Below, piece after piece: positions 17,213 through 25,426 of a stretch of 64,000 bases of DNA (the first letter of the stretch is position 1; every line of letters starts with the position of its first letter). The DNA is taken from positions 84,262 through 148,261 of the forward strand of contig NZ_NSDM01000016.1 of NCBI RefSeq assembly GCF_030852425.1. The letters run 5' to 3'. A program made the translations under genes and the position numbers. This stretch comes from Saccharothrix longispora (GTDB taxonomy: Bacteria; Actinomycetota; Actinomycetes; Mycobacteriales; Pseudonocardiaceae). The notes below the pieces were generated by a model. The model worked only from the letters and a program-made list of their open reading frames with translations, did no database searches and was not told the DNA's origin.

Positions 17213-17332
17213 AGCCGGCTCACTGGGGTGGGCCACCCGTTGGCGGCGGCGCGGCACCTCTCTCCCCGAGTCGCGCCGCCGCACACGGTCCCCGGACGTG
17301 ACGCACGCCGCACCTGATGCACACTGGGTGCG

Positions 17333-18322
17333 ATGCTCACCAGGACCATCGCCATCCACTACGTGACCGCGGCGCTGCGCGGGGCGGTTCGGTGCGGTCA
17401 CGACCCCGCGGAGTTCCTCGGACCCGCCGGGATCGGCGAGGCGCTGCTGGGCGACGAGCGCGCCAGGGTCACGCCCGAGCAGTACTCCACGCTGGTCAGG
17501 GCCCTGTGGGACGTGCTGGGCGACGAGTTCGTGGGCCTGGGGCCGAGGCCGAGCAAGCGCGGCACGTTCGCCACGATGTGCCTGCTCGCGGTGCACTGCC
17601 CGTCGCTGGACGACGCGCTGCGGCGCGGGCTCGCGTTCTACGGGCTGTTCGACGTGCGGCCCGCGATGGCGCTGGGCGAGCGGGACGGCGCCGCCGCGTT
17701 CACCCTGGCCGCGCAGGACGTGGACGACCCGGACCGGTTCCTGGTCGAGTCGCTGCTGGTGCTGTGGCACCGCTTCTCGTCGTGGCTGATCGGGCGGCGC
17801 ATCCCGCTGCGCGGCGTCGACCTGGCCTACCCCGAACCGCCGCACGGCGCGGAGTACCACCTGATCTTCGGGGCGCCGCTGAGGTTCGGCGCGCCCGCGA
17901 CCACGCTCACGTTCGACACGCGGTTCCTGCGGATGCCGGTCGTGCAGGACGAGGCGGCGCTGCGGCGGTTCCTGCGCAACTCGCCCGCCGAGCTGCTCTC
18001 CCGGCGCGACTACGGCGCGGACGCGTCCAGCCAGGTCCGGCGGATGCTCGGCGGCGGGGTGGTGGGCCTGGACAACGTCGCCGCGCGGCTCGGCGTGAGC
18101 GCGCCGACCCTGCGCCGCAGGCTGACGGCCGAGGGCACGTCGTTCCGCGAGGTGCGCGAGCAGCTGCTGCGCGACCAGGCGGTGGCGAGCCTCGTGCGGG
18201 GCGGCGAATCGGTGGAGGAGCTGGCGCTGCGGCTGGGCTTCTCCGAGGCGAGCGCCTTCCACCGGGCGTTCAAGCGCTGGACGGGCACCAGCCCCGGCAC
18301 CTACCGGGGCGGGGTCGGCTGA
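17333..18322 (+). CDS. AraC-family transcriptional regulator with arabinose-binding-like N-terminal domain
   Basis: 329 aa. Residues about 10-200 match the effector-binding domain found in OruR/ArgR-type AraC proteins (LVESLLVLWHRFSSWLIGRR, AEYHLIFGAPLRFGAPAT). Residues about 230-325 form the double helix-turn-helix (VAARLGVSAPTLRRRLTAEG and the signature LALRLGFSEASAFHRAFKRW, GTSPGTYR). In actinomycetes close relatives often sit near fatty-acid oxidation genes; the fad genes here begin 3.6 kb further right, so a link is possible but not shown. A DasR-type operator lies in the promoter region. Confidence 0.9.
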   Translation: MLTRTIAIHYVTAALRGAVRCGHDPAEFLGPAGIGEALLGDERARVTPEQYSTLVRALWDVLGDEFVGLGPRPSKRGTFATMCLLAVHCPSLDDALRRGLAFYGLFDVRPAMALGERDGAAAFTLAAQDVDDPDRFLVESLLVLWHRFSSWLIGRRIPLRGVDLAYPEPPHGAEYHLIFGAPLRFGAPATTLTFDTRFLRMPVVQDEAALRRFLRNSPAELLSRRDYGADASSQVRRMLGGGVVGLDNVAARLGVSAPTLRRRLTAEGTSFREVREQLLRDQAVASLVRGGESVEELALRLGFSEASAFHRAFKRWTGTSPGTYRGGVG

Positions 18323-18421
18323 CCCGGTGCGGAACTGCGGCCGAACGGACGTGTCCGGCGAATCTCCCACGCGGTGCACTGGTATCGCGAAAACTCATCA
18401 CCACACCCCGCGGGAGTGCCC

Positions 18422-21400
18422 GTGACCCCACGTCCTCGCTCCGCTTCCGTGGCCGCCTCCCTGGTCGCGGCCCTCCTCCTGCCCCTGCCCGCCGCCCACG
18501 CCGAACCGCCGGCCCCACCCGCGCCGACACCCCCGGCACCGACATCCCCGGTGTCGACGCGGGCGGAGTCCGCCCCGGACCTGCTCGAACCTCCGGTCGG
18601 CCGCGCCCTCGCCGTCGACCCGGCCCGCCGGATCGAGACCGCCCGCAGCACCCGCCCGGTCGCACCCGGCGTCACCCTGGACTCCTTCGACTGGTACGAG
18701 CCCGGCGACGTGGGCGGCTGGGTGCGGGGAGACGCGCTGACCGTCGACCTGACCGCCGGAACCCGCGTCGACTACCTGCACCCCGGCGCCGTCTCGGCCG
18801 CCGAACCGCTGTCCGCCCAGGCGGACCGGACCCGCGCGGTAGCCGCCGTCAACGGCGACTTCTTCGACATCGGCAACTCCAACGCGCCGCGGGGCGTGGG
18901 CGTCCAGGGCGGCCGCACGGTCAAGTCGCCCGACGCGGACCACCGCCGCGCCGCCGGGGTGGACGCGGCGGGCGTCGGCCGCGTGATGGAGGTCCTCTTC
19001 GACGGCCGCGTCACCCGCGCCGACGGCACGTCCATCCGCCTCGACCAGCTCAACAACGTCCTCGTCCGGAACGGCGGGATCGGCGTGTTCGACCCGCTGT
19101 GGGGCTCCTACAGCCGGGCGCGCGCCGTGCGGGGCGCGACGAGCGTCACCGAGGTCGTGGTGCGGGGCGGCGTCGTGACCGAGCTGCGCGACCGCGCGGG
19201 CGACGACCCGGTCCCGCCCGACGGCTTCGCCCTCGTCGGCCGCGAGGCGGGCGCCGACGTGCTCAAGACCCTGGCGGTGGGCGAGCGGGTCGCCCTGGAG
19301 CACACCGCGAAGGCCGCCGACGGCACCGCCCTGCGCGCCGCCGTCGGCGGCAACCAGCTGCTGGTCGAGAACGGCGTCGTGGTCGCGCCCGACGACCCGC
19401 TCAACCCCCGCACCGCAATCGGCTTCGACGCCGCCGGCGAGCGGATGTTCCTGCTCACCGTGGACGGCCGCCAGTCGGCGTACCAGCCGGGCCTGAGCCT
19501 CCGGGACGTCGCCTCGGTGCTCAAGGAGATGGGGGCGCACAACGCGCTCAACCTCGACGGCGGCGGCTCGTCGACGCTGCTGGCGCGCGAGCCCGGCGCC
19601 GAGTCGGTGAGCGTGGAGAACAGCCCGTCCGAGGGCGGCGAGCGGCCCGTGCCCAACGGGCTCGCCCTGTACGCGCCGGAGGGCAGCGGCGAGCTGACCG
19701 GGTTCCGGGTGGGCACCGCCCTCGACCCGCGCGACGCGCCCGGCGACGGCACCGTCCCCGGCGGCCGGCCCGACCGCGTCTTCCCCGGCCTGACCAGGCC
19801 GCTCGTCGCCGAGGGGTACGACGAGACCTACGGCCCGGCGCGCGACGAGCGGCACGAGTGGCGCACGACGCGGCCCGACGTGGGCCGGGTGGGCGGCGAC
19901 GGCGTGTTCCGCGCCTCCCGGCCCGGCACGACCACCGCGGTCGCGCGGCGCGGCGGCGTGTCCGGCGAGGTCGCGCTGACCGTGCTGGGACCGCTCGCGG
20001 GCCTGTCCGCGACGACCGCGCGGTTGAGCCTGCCCGAGGTCGGCGCCACCGGCGAGGTCGGAGTGGTCGGCCGGGACGGCGACGGGTTCACCGCGCCGGT
20101 CGAACCCGCCGACCTGGTCCTGGAGCACGACCCGGCCGTGGTGCGGGTGGTGCCCCGGGACGGCCGGCTGGCGGTCACCGCCCTCGCGCCGGGAGCCACG
20201 ACGGTCGTGGCCCGCGTCGGGGCGCACGAGGTGCGCCTGCCCGTCACCGTCGGCCTGGAGGAGCGGCTCGTCGCCGGGGTCGACGACGGGGCGTCCTGGA
20301 CGTTCGGGTCGGCCCGCGGCTCCGGCTCGGTCGAACCCGCCGCCGGGCGCACCGGTCCCGGCCTGCGGATGACCTACGACTTCACCCGGTCGACCGGCAC
20401 GCGCACCGCCTACGCCGTCCCGCCCGCGCCGATCGAGGTGCCCGGCCAGCCGCTGGCGCTCGGCGCGTGGGTCCACGGCCACGGCCGCGGCGAGTGGACG
20501 GCGTTCACCGTCACCGACGCGTCGGGCCAGAGCCGGTCGCTGTACGGCCCGCACATCACCTGGACGGGGTGGCGGTACCTGGAGGTGCCGGTGCCCACCG
20601 CGCTCGCGTTCCCCGTGCGGGTGAACAGGTTCTACACGATCGAGATCAACGCCGACCGCCAGTACACGGGGGAGGTGCTCGTGGACGACATCGTGGCCAA
20701 GGTGCCGCCGAGCGTCGAGCTGCCCGTCACCGAGCCGGTCGAGGACCGGCTGGTCGTGGCGGACGGCACCGTCGCCGACCGGCCGTGGCGGTTCGCCGTG
20801 CTGTCGGACGCGCAGTTCGTGGCGCGCGACCCGGACAGCGCCCTGGTGCGGGCCGCGCGGCGCACGCTGCGCGAGGTCAAGGCGCAGCGACCGGACTTCC
20901 TGGTGATCGCGGGCGACTTCGTCGACGAGGCGTCACCCGAGGACCTCGCGCTGGCCCGGCGCGTGCTCACCGAGGAGCTGGGCGACGAGCTGCCCTGGTA
21001 CTACGCGCCCGGCAACCACGAGATCATGGGGCCGGGCACGATCGAGAACTTCCGCCGCGAGTTCGGCGCCGCGCACCGGGTGTTCGACCACCGGGGCACG
21101 CGGTTCGTGCTGCTCGACTCGTCCACCGGCACCCTGCGCGGCGGCGGGTTCGAGCAGGCCGTGCTGCTGCGCGAGGCGTTGCGCGACCACTCGGCGGTCG
21201 GCTCGGTCGTCGTGGTGCAGCACCACCCGCCGCGCGACCCGACGCCGACCAAGGGCAGTCAGCTGTCGGACCGGCTGGAGGCCGACCTGGTGGAGGACTG
21301 GCTGGCGGACTTCCGGCGCACCACCGGCAAGGGCGCGGCGTTCGTCGGCGGGCACGTCGGCCTGTTCCACGCCTCGCGGGTGGACGGCGTGCCGTACCTG

Positions 21401-21820
21401 GTGAACGGCAACTCGGGCAAGGCCCCCGCCGGTGACGCGGGCCGCGGCGGGTTCACCGGCTGGACCATGCTCGGCGTCGGCGCGCGCCACCCCGGTGACG
21501 ACTGGATCGCCGCCGAGGTCCGCCCGCACGTGGACGCGCTGACCCTGACCGCGCCGCCCGTCGTCCGCGTGGGCGCGCCGGTCCCGGTCACGGCCACCGT
21601 CACCCAGGGCTCCCGCCAGGTCCCGGTGGACCACCCGGTCAGCGCGGACTGGTCGGGCTCGCCGAACCTGCACGTCGGCCCGCCGACCGGCCTCCGTCCC
21701 TGGCACGCGGCCCACCTGGACCCGCGCACCGGCACCCTGACCGCACTGCGCCCGGCCACGGTCACCCTCACCGTCACCGTGAACGGCACGACCCGGCACA
21801 CCACCGTCAACGCGTCGTAA
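18422..21820 (+). CDS. Secreted phosphodiester glycosidase fused to a calcineurin-like phosphoesterase
   Basis: Exported protein of 1132 aa with an N-terminal signal peptide (SASVAASLVAALLLPLPAAHA). GTG 18422 is chosen because it follows GGGAG and starts the signal peptide. Residues about 50-430 form a phosphodiester-glycosidase domain of the NAGPA type (AAVNGDFFDIGNSNAPRGV, HNALNLDGGGSSTLLA). In vertebrates this fold removes GlcNAc from GlcNAc-1-phosphodiesters; bacterial members are thought to act on cell-wall or polysaccharide phosphodiesters. Ig/Big-like segments follow. Residues about 790-1040 form a metallophosphoesterase (LSDAQF, IAGDFVDE, GNHE, VVQHHPPR, GGHVG), and the C-terminus is another Big-2-like domain. 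The fusion suggests stepwise removal of a sugar and then of its phosphate from an extracellular polymer, an inference. Confidence 0.87.
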   Translation: MTPRPRSASVAASLVAALLLPLPAAHAEPPAPPAPTPPAPTSPVSTRAESAPDLLEPPVGRALAVDPARRIETARSTRPVAPGVTLDSFDWYEPGDVGGWVRGDALTVDLTAGTRVDYLHPGAVSAAEPLSAQADRTRAVAAVNGDFFDIGNSNAPRGVGVQGGRTVKSPDADHRRAAGVDAAGVGRVMEVLFDGRVTRADGTSIRLDQLNNVLVRNGGIGVFDPLWGSYSRARAVRGATSVTEVVVRGGVVTELRDRAGDDPVPPDGFALVGREAGADVLKTLAVGERVALEHTAKAADGTALRAAVGGNQLLVENGVVVAPDDPLNPRTAIGFDAAGERMFLLTVDGRQSAYQPGLSLRDVASVLKEMGAHNALNLDGGGSSTLLAREPGAESVSVENSPSEGGERPVPNGLALYAPEGSGELTGFRVGTALDPRDAPGDGTVPGGRPDRVFPGLTRPLVAEGYDETYGPARDERHEWRTTRPDVGRVGGDGVFRASRPGTTTAVARRGGVSGEVALTVLGPLAGLSATTARLSLPEVGATGEVGVVGRDGDGFTAPVEPADLVLEHDPAVVRVVPRDGRLAVTALAPGATTVVARVGAHEVRLPVTVGLEERLVAGVDDGASWTFGSARGSGSVEPAAGRTGPGLRMTYDFTRSTGTRTAYAVPPAPIEVPGQPLALGAWVHGHGRGEWTAFTVTDASGQSRSLYGPHITWTGWRYLEVPVPTALAFPVRVNRFYTIEINADRQYTGEVLVDDIVAKVPPSVELPVTEPVEDRLVVADGTVADRPWRFAVLSDAQFVARDPDSALVRAARRTLREVKAQRPDFLVIAGDFVDEASPEDLALARRVLTEELGDELPWYYAPGNHEIMGPGTIENFRREFGAAHRVFDHRGTRFVLLDSSTGTLRGGGFEQAVLLREALRDHSAVGSVVVVQHHPPRDPTPTKGSQLSDRLEADLVEDWLADFRRTTGKGAAFVGGHVGLFHASRVDGVPYLVNGNSGKAPAGDAGRGGFTGWTMLGVGARHPGDDWIAAEVRPHVDALTLTAPPVVRVGAPVPVTATVTQGSRQVPVDHPVSADWSGSPNLHVGPPTGLRPWHAAHLDPRTGTLTALRPATVTLTVTVNGTTRHTTVNAS

Positions 21821-21970
21821 ACCCAAGCCCCGCGAGTCGTAAGTTCGCGCCCCGCGAGTCGTAGGTCCAAGCCCCCCGAGTTCCATGTTCGTGATCGATC
21901 GCGGTGCGCGAACGTGGAACTCGGAGGGCTGGGTTTACGACTCGCGGGGCGTGGGTTTACGACTCGCGGG
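21821..21970. repeat. Long inverted repeat between convergent genes, same family as 8289-8422
   Basis: Two copies of CGCGAGTCGTA (21831-21841, 21853-21863) on the left mirror two TACGACTCGCG copies (21936-21946, 21958-21968) on the right. Inside them, CCGAGTTCCATGTTCG (21876-21891) pairs with CGAACGTGGAACTCGG (21909-21924) with one wobble. The arms exceed 60 nt and would make a very long hairpin exactly between a plus-strand stop (21820) and a minus-strand stop (21971), so it can act as a bidirectional terminator. Unit CGAGTCGTaaGTTCGCG matches the repeat at 8406-8422 in 15 of 17 bases. Confidence 0.85.
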
Positions 21971-24031
21971 TCAGTAGGGGGTGTCGGTGGCGGCCCGGTC
22001 GCGGAGGGAGGCCGGCGGGCGGAAGCGCTCGCCGTAGGTGTCGGCCAGGTAGTCCGCGCGCTCGACGAAGCTCGTCAGGCCGTAGGAGTTGACGAACTGC
22101 ACCGTGCCGCCGCTCCACGGCGCGAAGCCGAAGCCGAAGACGCTGCCGACGTTCGCGTCGCCGACCGACGTCAGCACGCCCTCGTCCAGGCACCGCAGGG
22201 TCTCCAGCGACTGGATGAACAGCAGGCGGTCCTCGACGTCCTTCTCCGTCACGCCCGCGTCCGCCTTGGCGTAGCGCGAGAGCCCCGGCCACAGGAACTT
22301 CCTGCCGCCCTCCGGGTACTCGTAGAACCCCGCCCCGCCGGACTTGCCGGTGCGGCCCTCGGCGACCAGTTCCTCCAGCACCGCGAACGCCGGGTGGTCG
22401 CCCAGCGCGCCCGCCGCCGGGTCGTCGGCCAGCGCCTGGTCCCGGATCTTGAGCTGGAGCGTCAGCGTCACCTCGTCCGACACGGCCAGCGGCCCCACGG
22501 CCATGCCCGCCCGCTTGGCCACGTTCTCGACCAGCGCGGGCGACACGCCCTCGGCGACCATCGACACGGCCTCGGTGACGTACGTGCCGAACGTCCGCGA
22601 CGTGTAGAAGCCGCGGCTGTCGTTGACCACGATCGGCGTCTTGCCGATCCGCAGCACGTAGTCGAACGCCCGCGCCAGCGTCTCGTCCGACGTCCGCTCG
22701 CCGCGGATGATCTCCACCAGCCGCATCTTCGGCACCGGCGAGAAGAAGTGCAGGCCGATGAACCGGGTCGGGTCGGACACGGCGGACGCCAGGCCGGTGA
22801 TCGGCAGCGTGGAGGTGTTCGACGCGATCACCGCGTCCGGCAGCGCCGCCGCCTCGGCCGCCGGCAGCACCCGGTTCTTCAGCTCGCGGTTCTCGAACAC
22901 GGCCTCGATGACGAGGTCGCAGCCCGCGAGGTCGGCGTCGGAGTCGGTCGGCGTGATGCCCGGCGTGTCACCGGCGCCGCGCCGCGCGGCCTCCAGCGTC
23001 ACGTCCTTGAGCACGACCTCGATGCCCGCCTTGGCGCTGACCTCGGCGATGCCCGCGCCCATCATGCCCGCGCCGAGCACGCCGACCTTCGACACCGCCG
23101 ACCGCTCGACCCCGGCGGGGCGCGACCCGCCCGCGTTGATCCCGTTGAGCTGGAACCAGAAGGTGTTGATCATGTTCTTGGCGACCTGGCCGGTGGCCAG
23201 CTCCACGAAGTACCGGGCCTCCACCCGCAACGCCGTGTCGAAGTCCACCTGCGCGCCCTCGACGGCCGCGGCCAGGATCTTCTCCGGCGCCGGGTACGCG
23301 CCGTGCGTCTTCTTCCGCAGCACGGCGGGGGCGGCGGCCAGCAGCCCGTACAGGTCGGGGTCGCCGAACCGCACGCCCGGCACCCCGTGGCCCGGCTCGT
23401 CCCACGGCTGCGCGGGCGCGGGGTTGGCCCTGATCCACGCCCGCGCCTTCTCGACCAGCTCCTCGCGGGTCGAGGCCAGCTCGTGCACCAGACCGGCCTG
23501 CAACGCCCGCGCGGGCCGCAGCTGCCTGCCCTCCATGAGCAGCGGCAACGCGGGCTGCACGCCCAGCAGCCGCACCACCCGGGTCACGCCGCCGCCACCG
23601 GGCAGCAGGCCCAGCGTCGCCTCGGGCAGGCCGATCCTGATCCGGTCGTCGTCCAGCGCGACCCGGTGGTGGCACGCCAGCGCGATCTCGAACCCGCCGC
23701 CCAGCGCGGAGCCGTTGATCGCCGCGACGACCGGCTTGCCGAGCCGTTCCAGCCGCCGCAGCTGGGCCTTGACCTCCTCCAGGAACCCGAGCGCCTCGCT
23801 CGCGTTCTCGGGCGTGATCCGGATGAGGAGGTTGAGGTCGCCGCCCGCGAAGAACGTCTTCTTCGCCGAGGTCAGCACGACGCCCGTGATGTGGTCCCGC
23901 TCGGCCTCCAGCCGGGCGACGGTCTCGCCCATGGCCTCGTGGTACTCGGCGTTCATCACGTTCGCCGAACCCGACATGTCCATCGTGAGGGTGACGATGC
24001 CCTCGTCGTCCCGCTCGAAGTGGATGGCCAT
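21971..24031 (-). CDS. fadJ: Trifunctional-type enoyl-CoA hydratase / 3-hydroxyacyl-CoA dehydrogenase (FadJ/FadB-like)
   Basis: Beta-oxidation enzyme (686 aa). The N-terminal crotonase domain has the oxyanion segment KKTFFAGGDL, the AINGSALGGGFEIALACH helix and the catalytic Glu region GLPEATLGLLPGGGG. The C-terminal dehydrogenase starts at about residue 312 with the NAD motif GVLGAGMMGAGIAEVSAKAG and holds GLHFFSPVPKMRLVEIIRG and SRGFYTSR. Between the second Rossmann strand and LAGCDLVIEAVFE the sequence is compressed (LEAARRGAGDTPGITPTDSD), lacking about 25-30 residues found in typical homologues. It starts on ATG 24031, overlapping the thiolase stop by one base (TGATG), so the two are coupled. 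Confidence 0.92.
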   Translation of the reverse strand: MAIHFERDDEGIVTLTMDMSGSANVMNAEYHEAMGETVARLEAERDHITGVVLTSAKKTFFAGGDLNLLIRITPENASEALGFLEEVKAQLRRLERLGKPVVAAINGSALGGGFEIALACHHRVALDDDRIRIGLPEATLGLLPGGGGVTRVVRLLGVQPALPLLMEGRQLRPARALQAGLVHELASTREELVEKARAWIRANPAPAQPWDEPGHGVPGVRFGDPDLYGLLAAAPAVLRKKTHGAYPAPEKILAAAVEGAQVDFDTALRVEARYFVELATGQVAKNMINTFWFQLNGINAGGSRPAGVERSAVSKVGVLGAGMMGAGIAEVSAKAGIEVVLKDVTLEAARRGAGDTPGITPTDSDADLAGCDLVIEAVFENRELKNRVLPAAEAAALPDAVIASNTSTLPITGLASAVSDPTRFIGLHFFSPVPKMRLVEIIRGERTSDETLARAFDYVLRIGKTPIVVNDSRGFYTSRTFGTYVTEAVSMVAEGVSPALVENVAKRAGMAVGPLAVSDEVTLTLQLKIRDQALADDPAAGALGDHPAFAVLEELVAEGRTGKSGGAGFYEYPEGGRKFLWPGLSRYAKADAGVTEKDVEDRLLFIQSLETLRCLDEGVLTSVGDANVGSVFGFGFAPWSGGTVQFVNSYGLTSFVERADYLADTYGERFRPPASLRDRAATDTPY

Positions 24032-25233
24032 CAGACCCTCTCGATGATCGTCGCGATGCCCATGCCGCCGCCCACGCACAGCGTGGCGAGGCCCCGGCGC
24101 AGGTCCCGGCGCTCCAGCTCGTCGAGCAGGGTGCCCAGGATCATGCAGCCGGTGGCGCCCAGCGGGTGGCCCAGGGCGATGGCGCCGCCGTTGACGTTGA
24201 CCTTGTCGTCGGGCAGGTCCAGCTCCCGCTGGAACCTCAGCACGACCGACGAGAACGCCTCGTTGACCTCGAACAGGTCGATGTCCTCGACGGCCAGCCG
24301 CGCCTTGTCCAGCGCCTTGCGCGCCGCCGGGGCCGGACCGGTGAGCATGATCGTGGGCTCGGTGCCGACGACGGCGGTGGCGATGATCCGCGCGCGGGGC
24401 GTGAGGCCCAGGTCCTCGCCGATCCGCGCGTTGCCGATCAGCATGGCCGCCGCGCCGTCCACGATCTGCGACGAGTTGCCCGGCGTGTGGACGTGGTCGA
24501 TCCGCTCCACGGTGGGGTAGCGGTCGATCGCGACGGCGTCGAAGCCCAGGTCGCCGTGGAACGCGAAGGACGGCTTGAGCTCGGCCAGGCCCTCCAGCGT
24601 CGTCTCCGGGCGGATCGCCTCGTCGTGGTCGAGCACGATCGAGCCGTTCCGGTCGACGACCGCCACGAGCGACCGGTCGAAGTAGCCCTTGTCGCGGGCC
24701 AGCGCCGCCCGCTGCTGCGAGCGCAGCGCGTAGGCGTCCACGTCCTCGCGGCCGAAGCCCTCCAGGGTGGCGATCAGGTCGGCGCTCACGCCCTGCGGCA
24801 CGAAGTTCACCGCCATGTTGGTCTCCGGGTCGGCCATCCACGCGCCGCCGTCGGAGCCCATCGGCACCCGCGACATCGACTCGACGCCGCCCGCCACCAC
24901 CAGGTCCTCGAACCCGGACGCCACCTTCGCCGCGGCGAGGTTGACCGACTCCAGACCGGACGCGCAGAACCGGTTGAGCTGCACGCCCGCGGGCCGCAGG
25001 TCCCAGCCGGCGGCCAGCACCGCCGTGCGGGCGATGTCCGCGCCCTGCTCGCCGACCGGTGACACGACGCCGAACACCACGTCGTCCACCGCCGAGGTGT
25101 CCAGGTCGTTGCGCCGCGCCAGCGCGTCGAGCACCCCGGAGGCGAGGGTGATCGGCTTGACGCTGTGCAGCGAACCGCGCTTTCCCCTGCCACGCGGTGT
25201 GCGCACCGCGTCGAAGATCAAGGCTTCGCTCAT
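24031..25233 (-). CDS. fadA: Acetyl-CoA C-acyltransferase (thiolase, FadA type)
   Basis: Thiolase of 400 aa that cleaves 3-oxoacyl-CoA in the last step of beta-oxidation. The nucleophilic Cys90 is in NRFCASGLE; His is in GGAIALGHPLGATG and the second Cys in ATLCVGGGMG, so the catalytic set is complete. ATG 25233 directly precedes the conserved ALIFDAVRTPRGRG. It is the first gene of a two-gene operon with the FadJ-like protein, divergent from an acyl-CoA dehydrogenase across a 190-bp spacer with repeated GCGGTCATG motifs. Confidence 0.95.
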   Translation of the reverse strand: MSEALIFDAVRTPRGRGKRGSLHSVKPITLASGVLDALARRNDLDTSAVDDVVFGVVSPVGEQGADIARTAVLAAGWDLRPAGVQLNRFCASGLESVNLAAAKVASGFEDLVVAGGVESMSRVPMGSDGGAWMADPETNMAVNFVPQGVSADLIATLEGFGREDVDAYALRSQQRAALARDKGYFDRSLVAVVDRNGSIVLDHDEAIRPETTLEGLAELKPSFAFHGDLGFDAVAIDRYPTVERIDHVHTPGNSSQIVDGAAAMLIGNARIGEDLGLTPRARIIATAVVGTEPTIMLTGPAPAARKALDKARLAVEDIDLFEVNEAFSSVVLRFQRELDLPDDKVNVNGGAIALGHPLGATGCMILGTLLDELERRDLRRGLATLCVGGGMGIATIIERV

Positions 25234-25426
25234 GTACTCCACGGTAAGGTGCCGCGCCGCCCGCGCCCATGACCGCACGAGGTGACTTATCAGCTCACCA
25301 CGCGCGCCATCGCGGTCATGAGCGGTCGTGCGCCGCACGCCTCCATGACATTTGCGCTCACGATCGGCGCTCACCGTGGCGGCGGCGGTCATGGCGCCGG
25401 AACGCCGTCGGTGGCACCGTCGGGGC
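25234..25426. promoter_or_regulatory. Divergent promoter region of the beta-oxidation genes
   Basis: CATGACCGC (25268-25276) and GCGGTCATG (25312-25320) form a perfect 9-bp inverted repeat, and a third GCGGTCATG is at 25384-25392. Between the first two lies GGTGActtatcagcTCACC (25281-25299), a smaller dyad, and GCGCTCAC occurs twice further right. This looks like the binding region of one regulator serving both transcription units. No start point can be assigned with certainty. Confidence 0.5.

Noticed and set aside
17159..17317. 52-aa frame just after the DasR-type promoter
   Set aside because: Its ATG would lie on or before the expected transcription start, there is no ribosome site, and the sequence is low-complexity.
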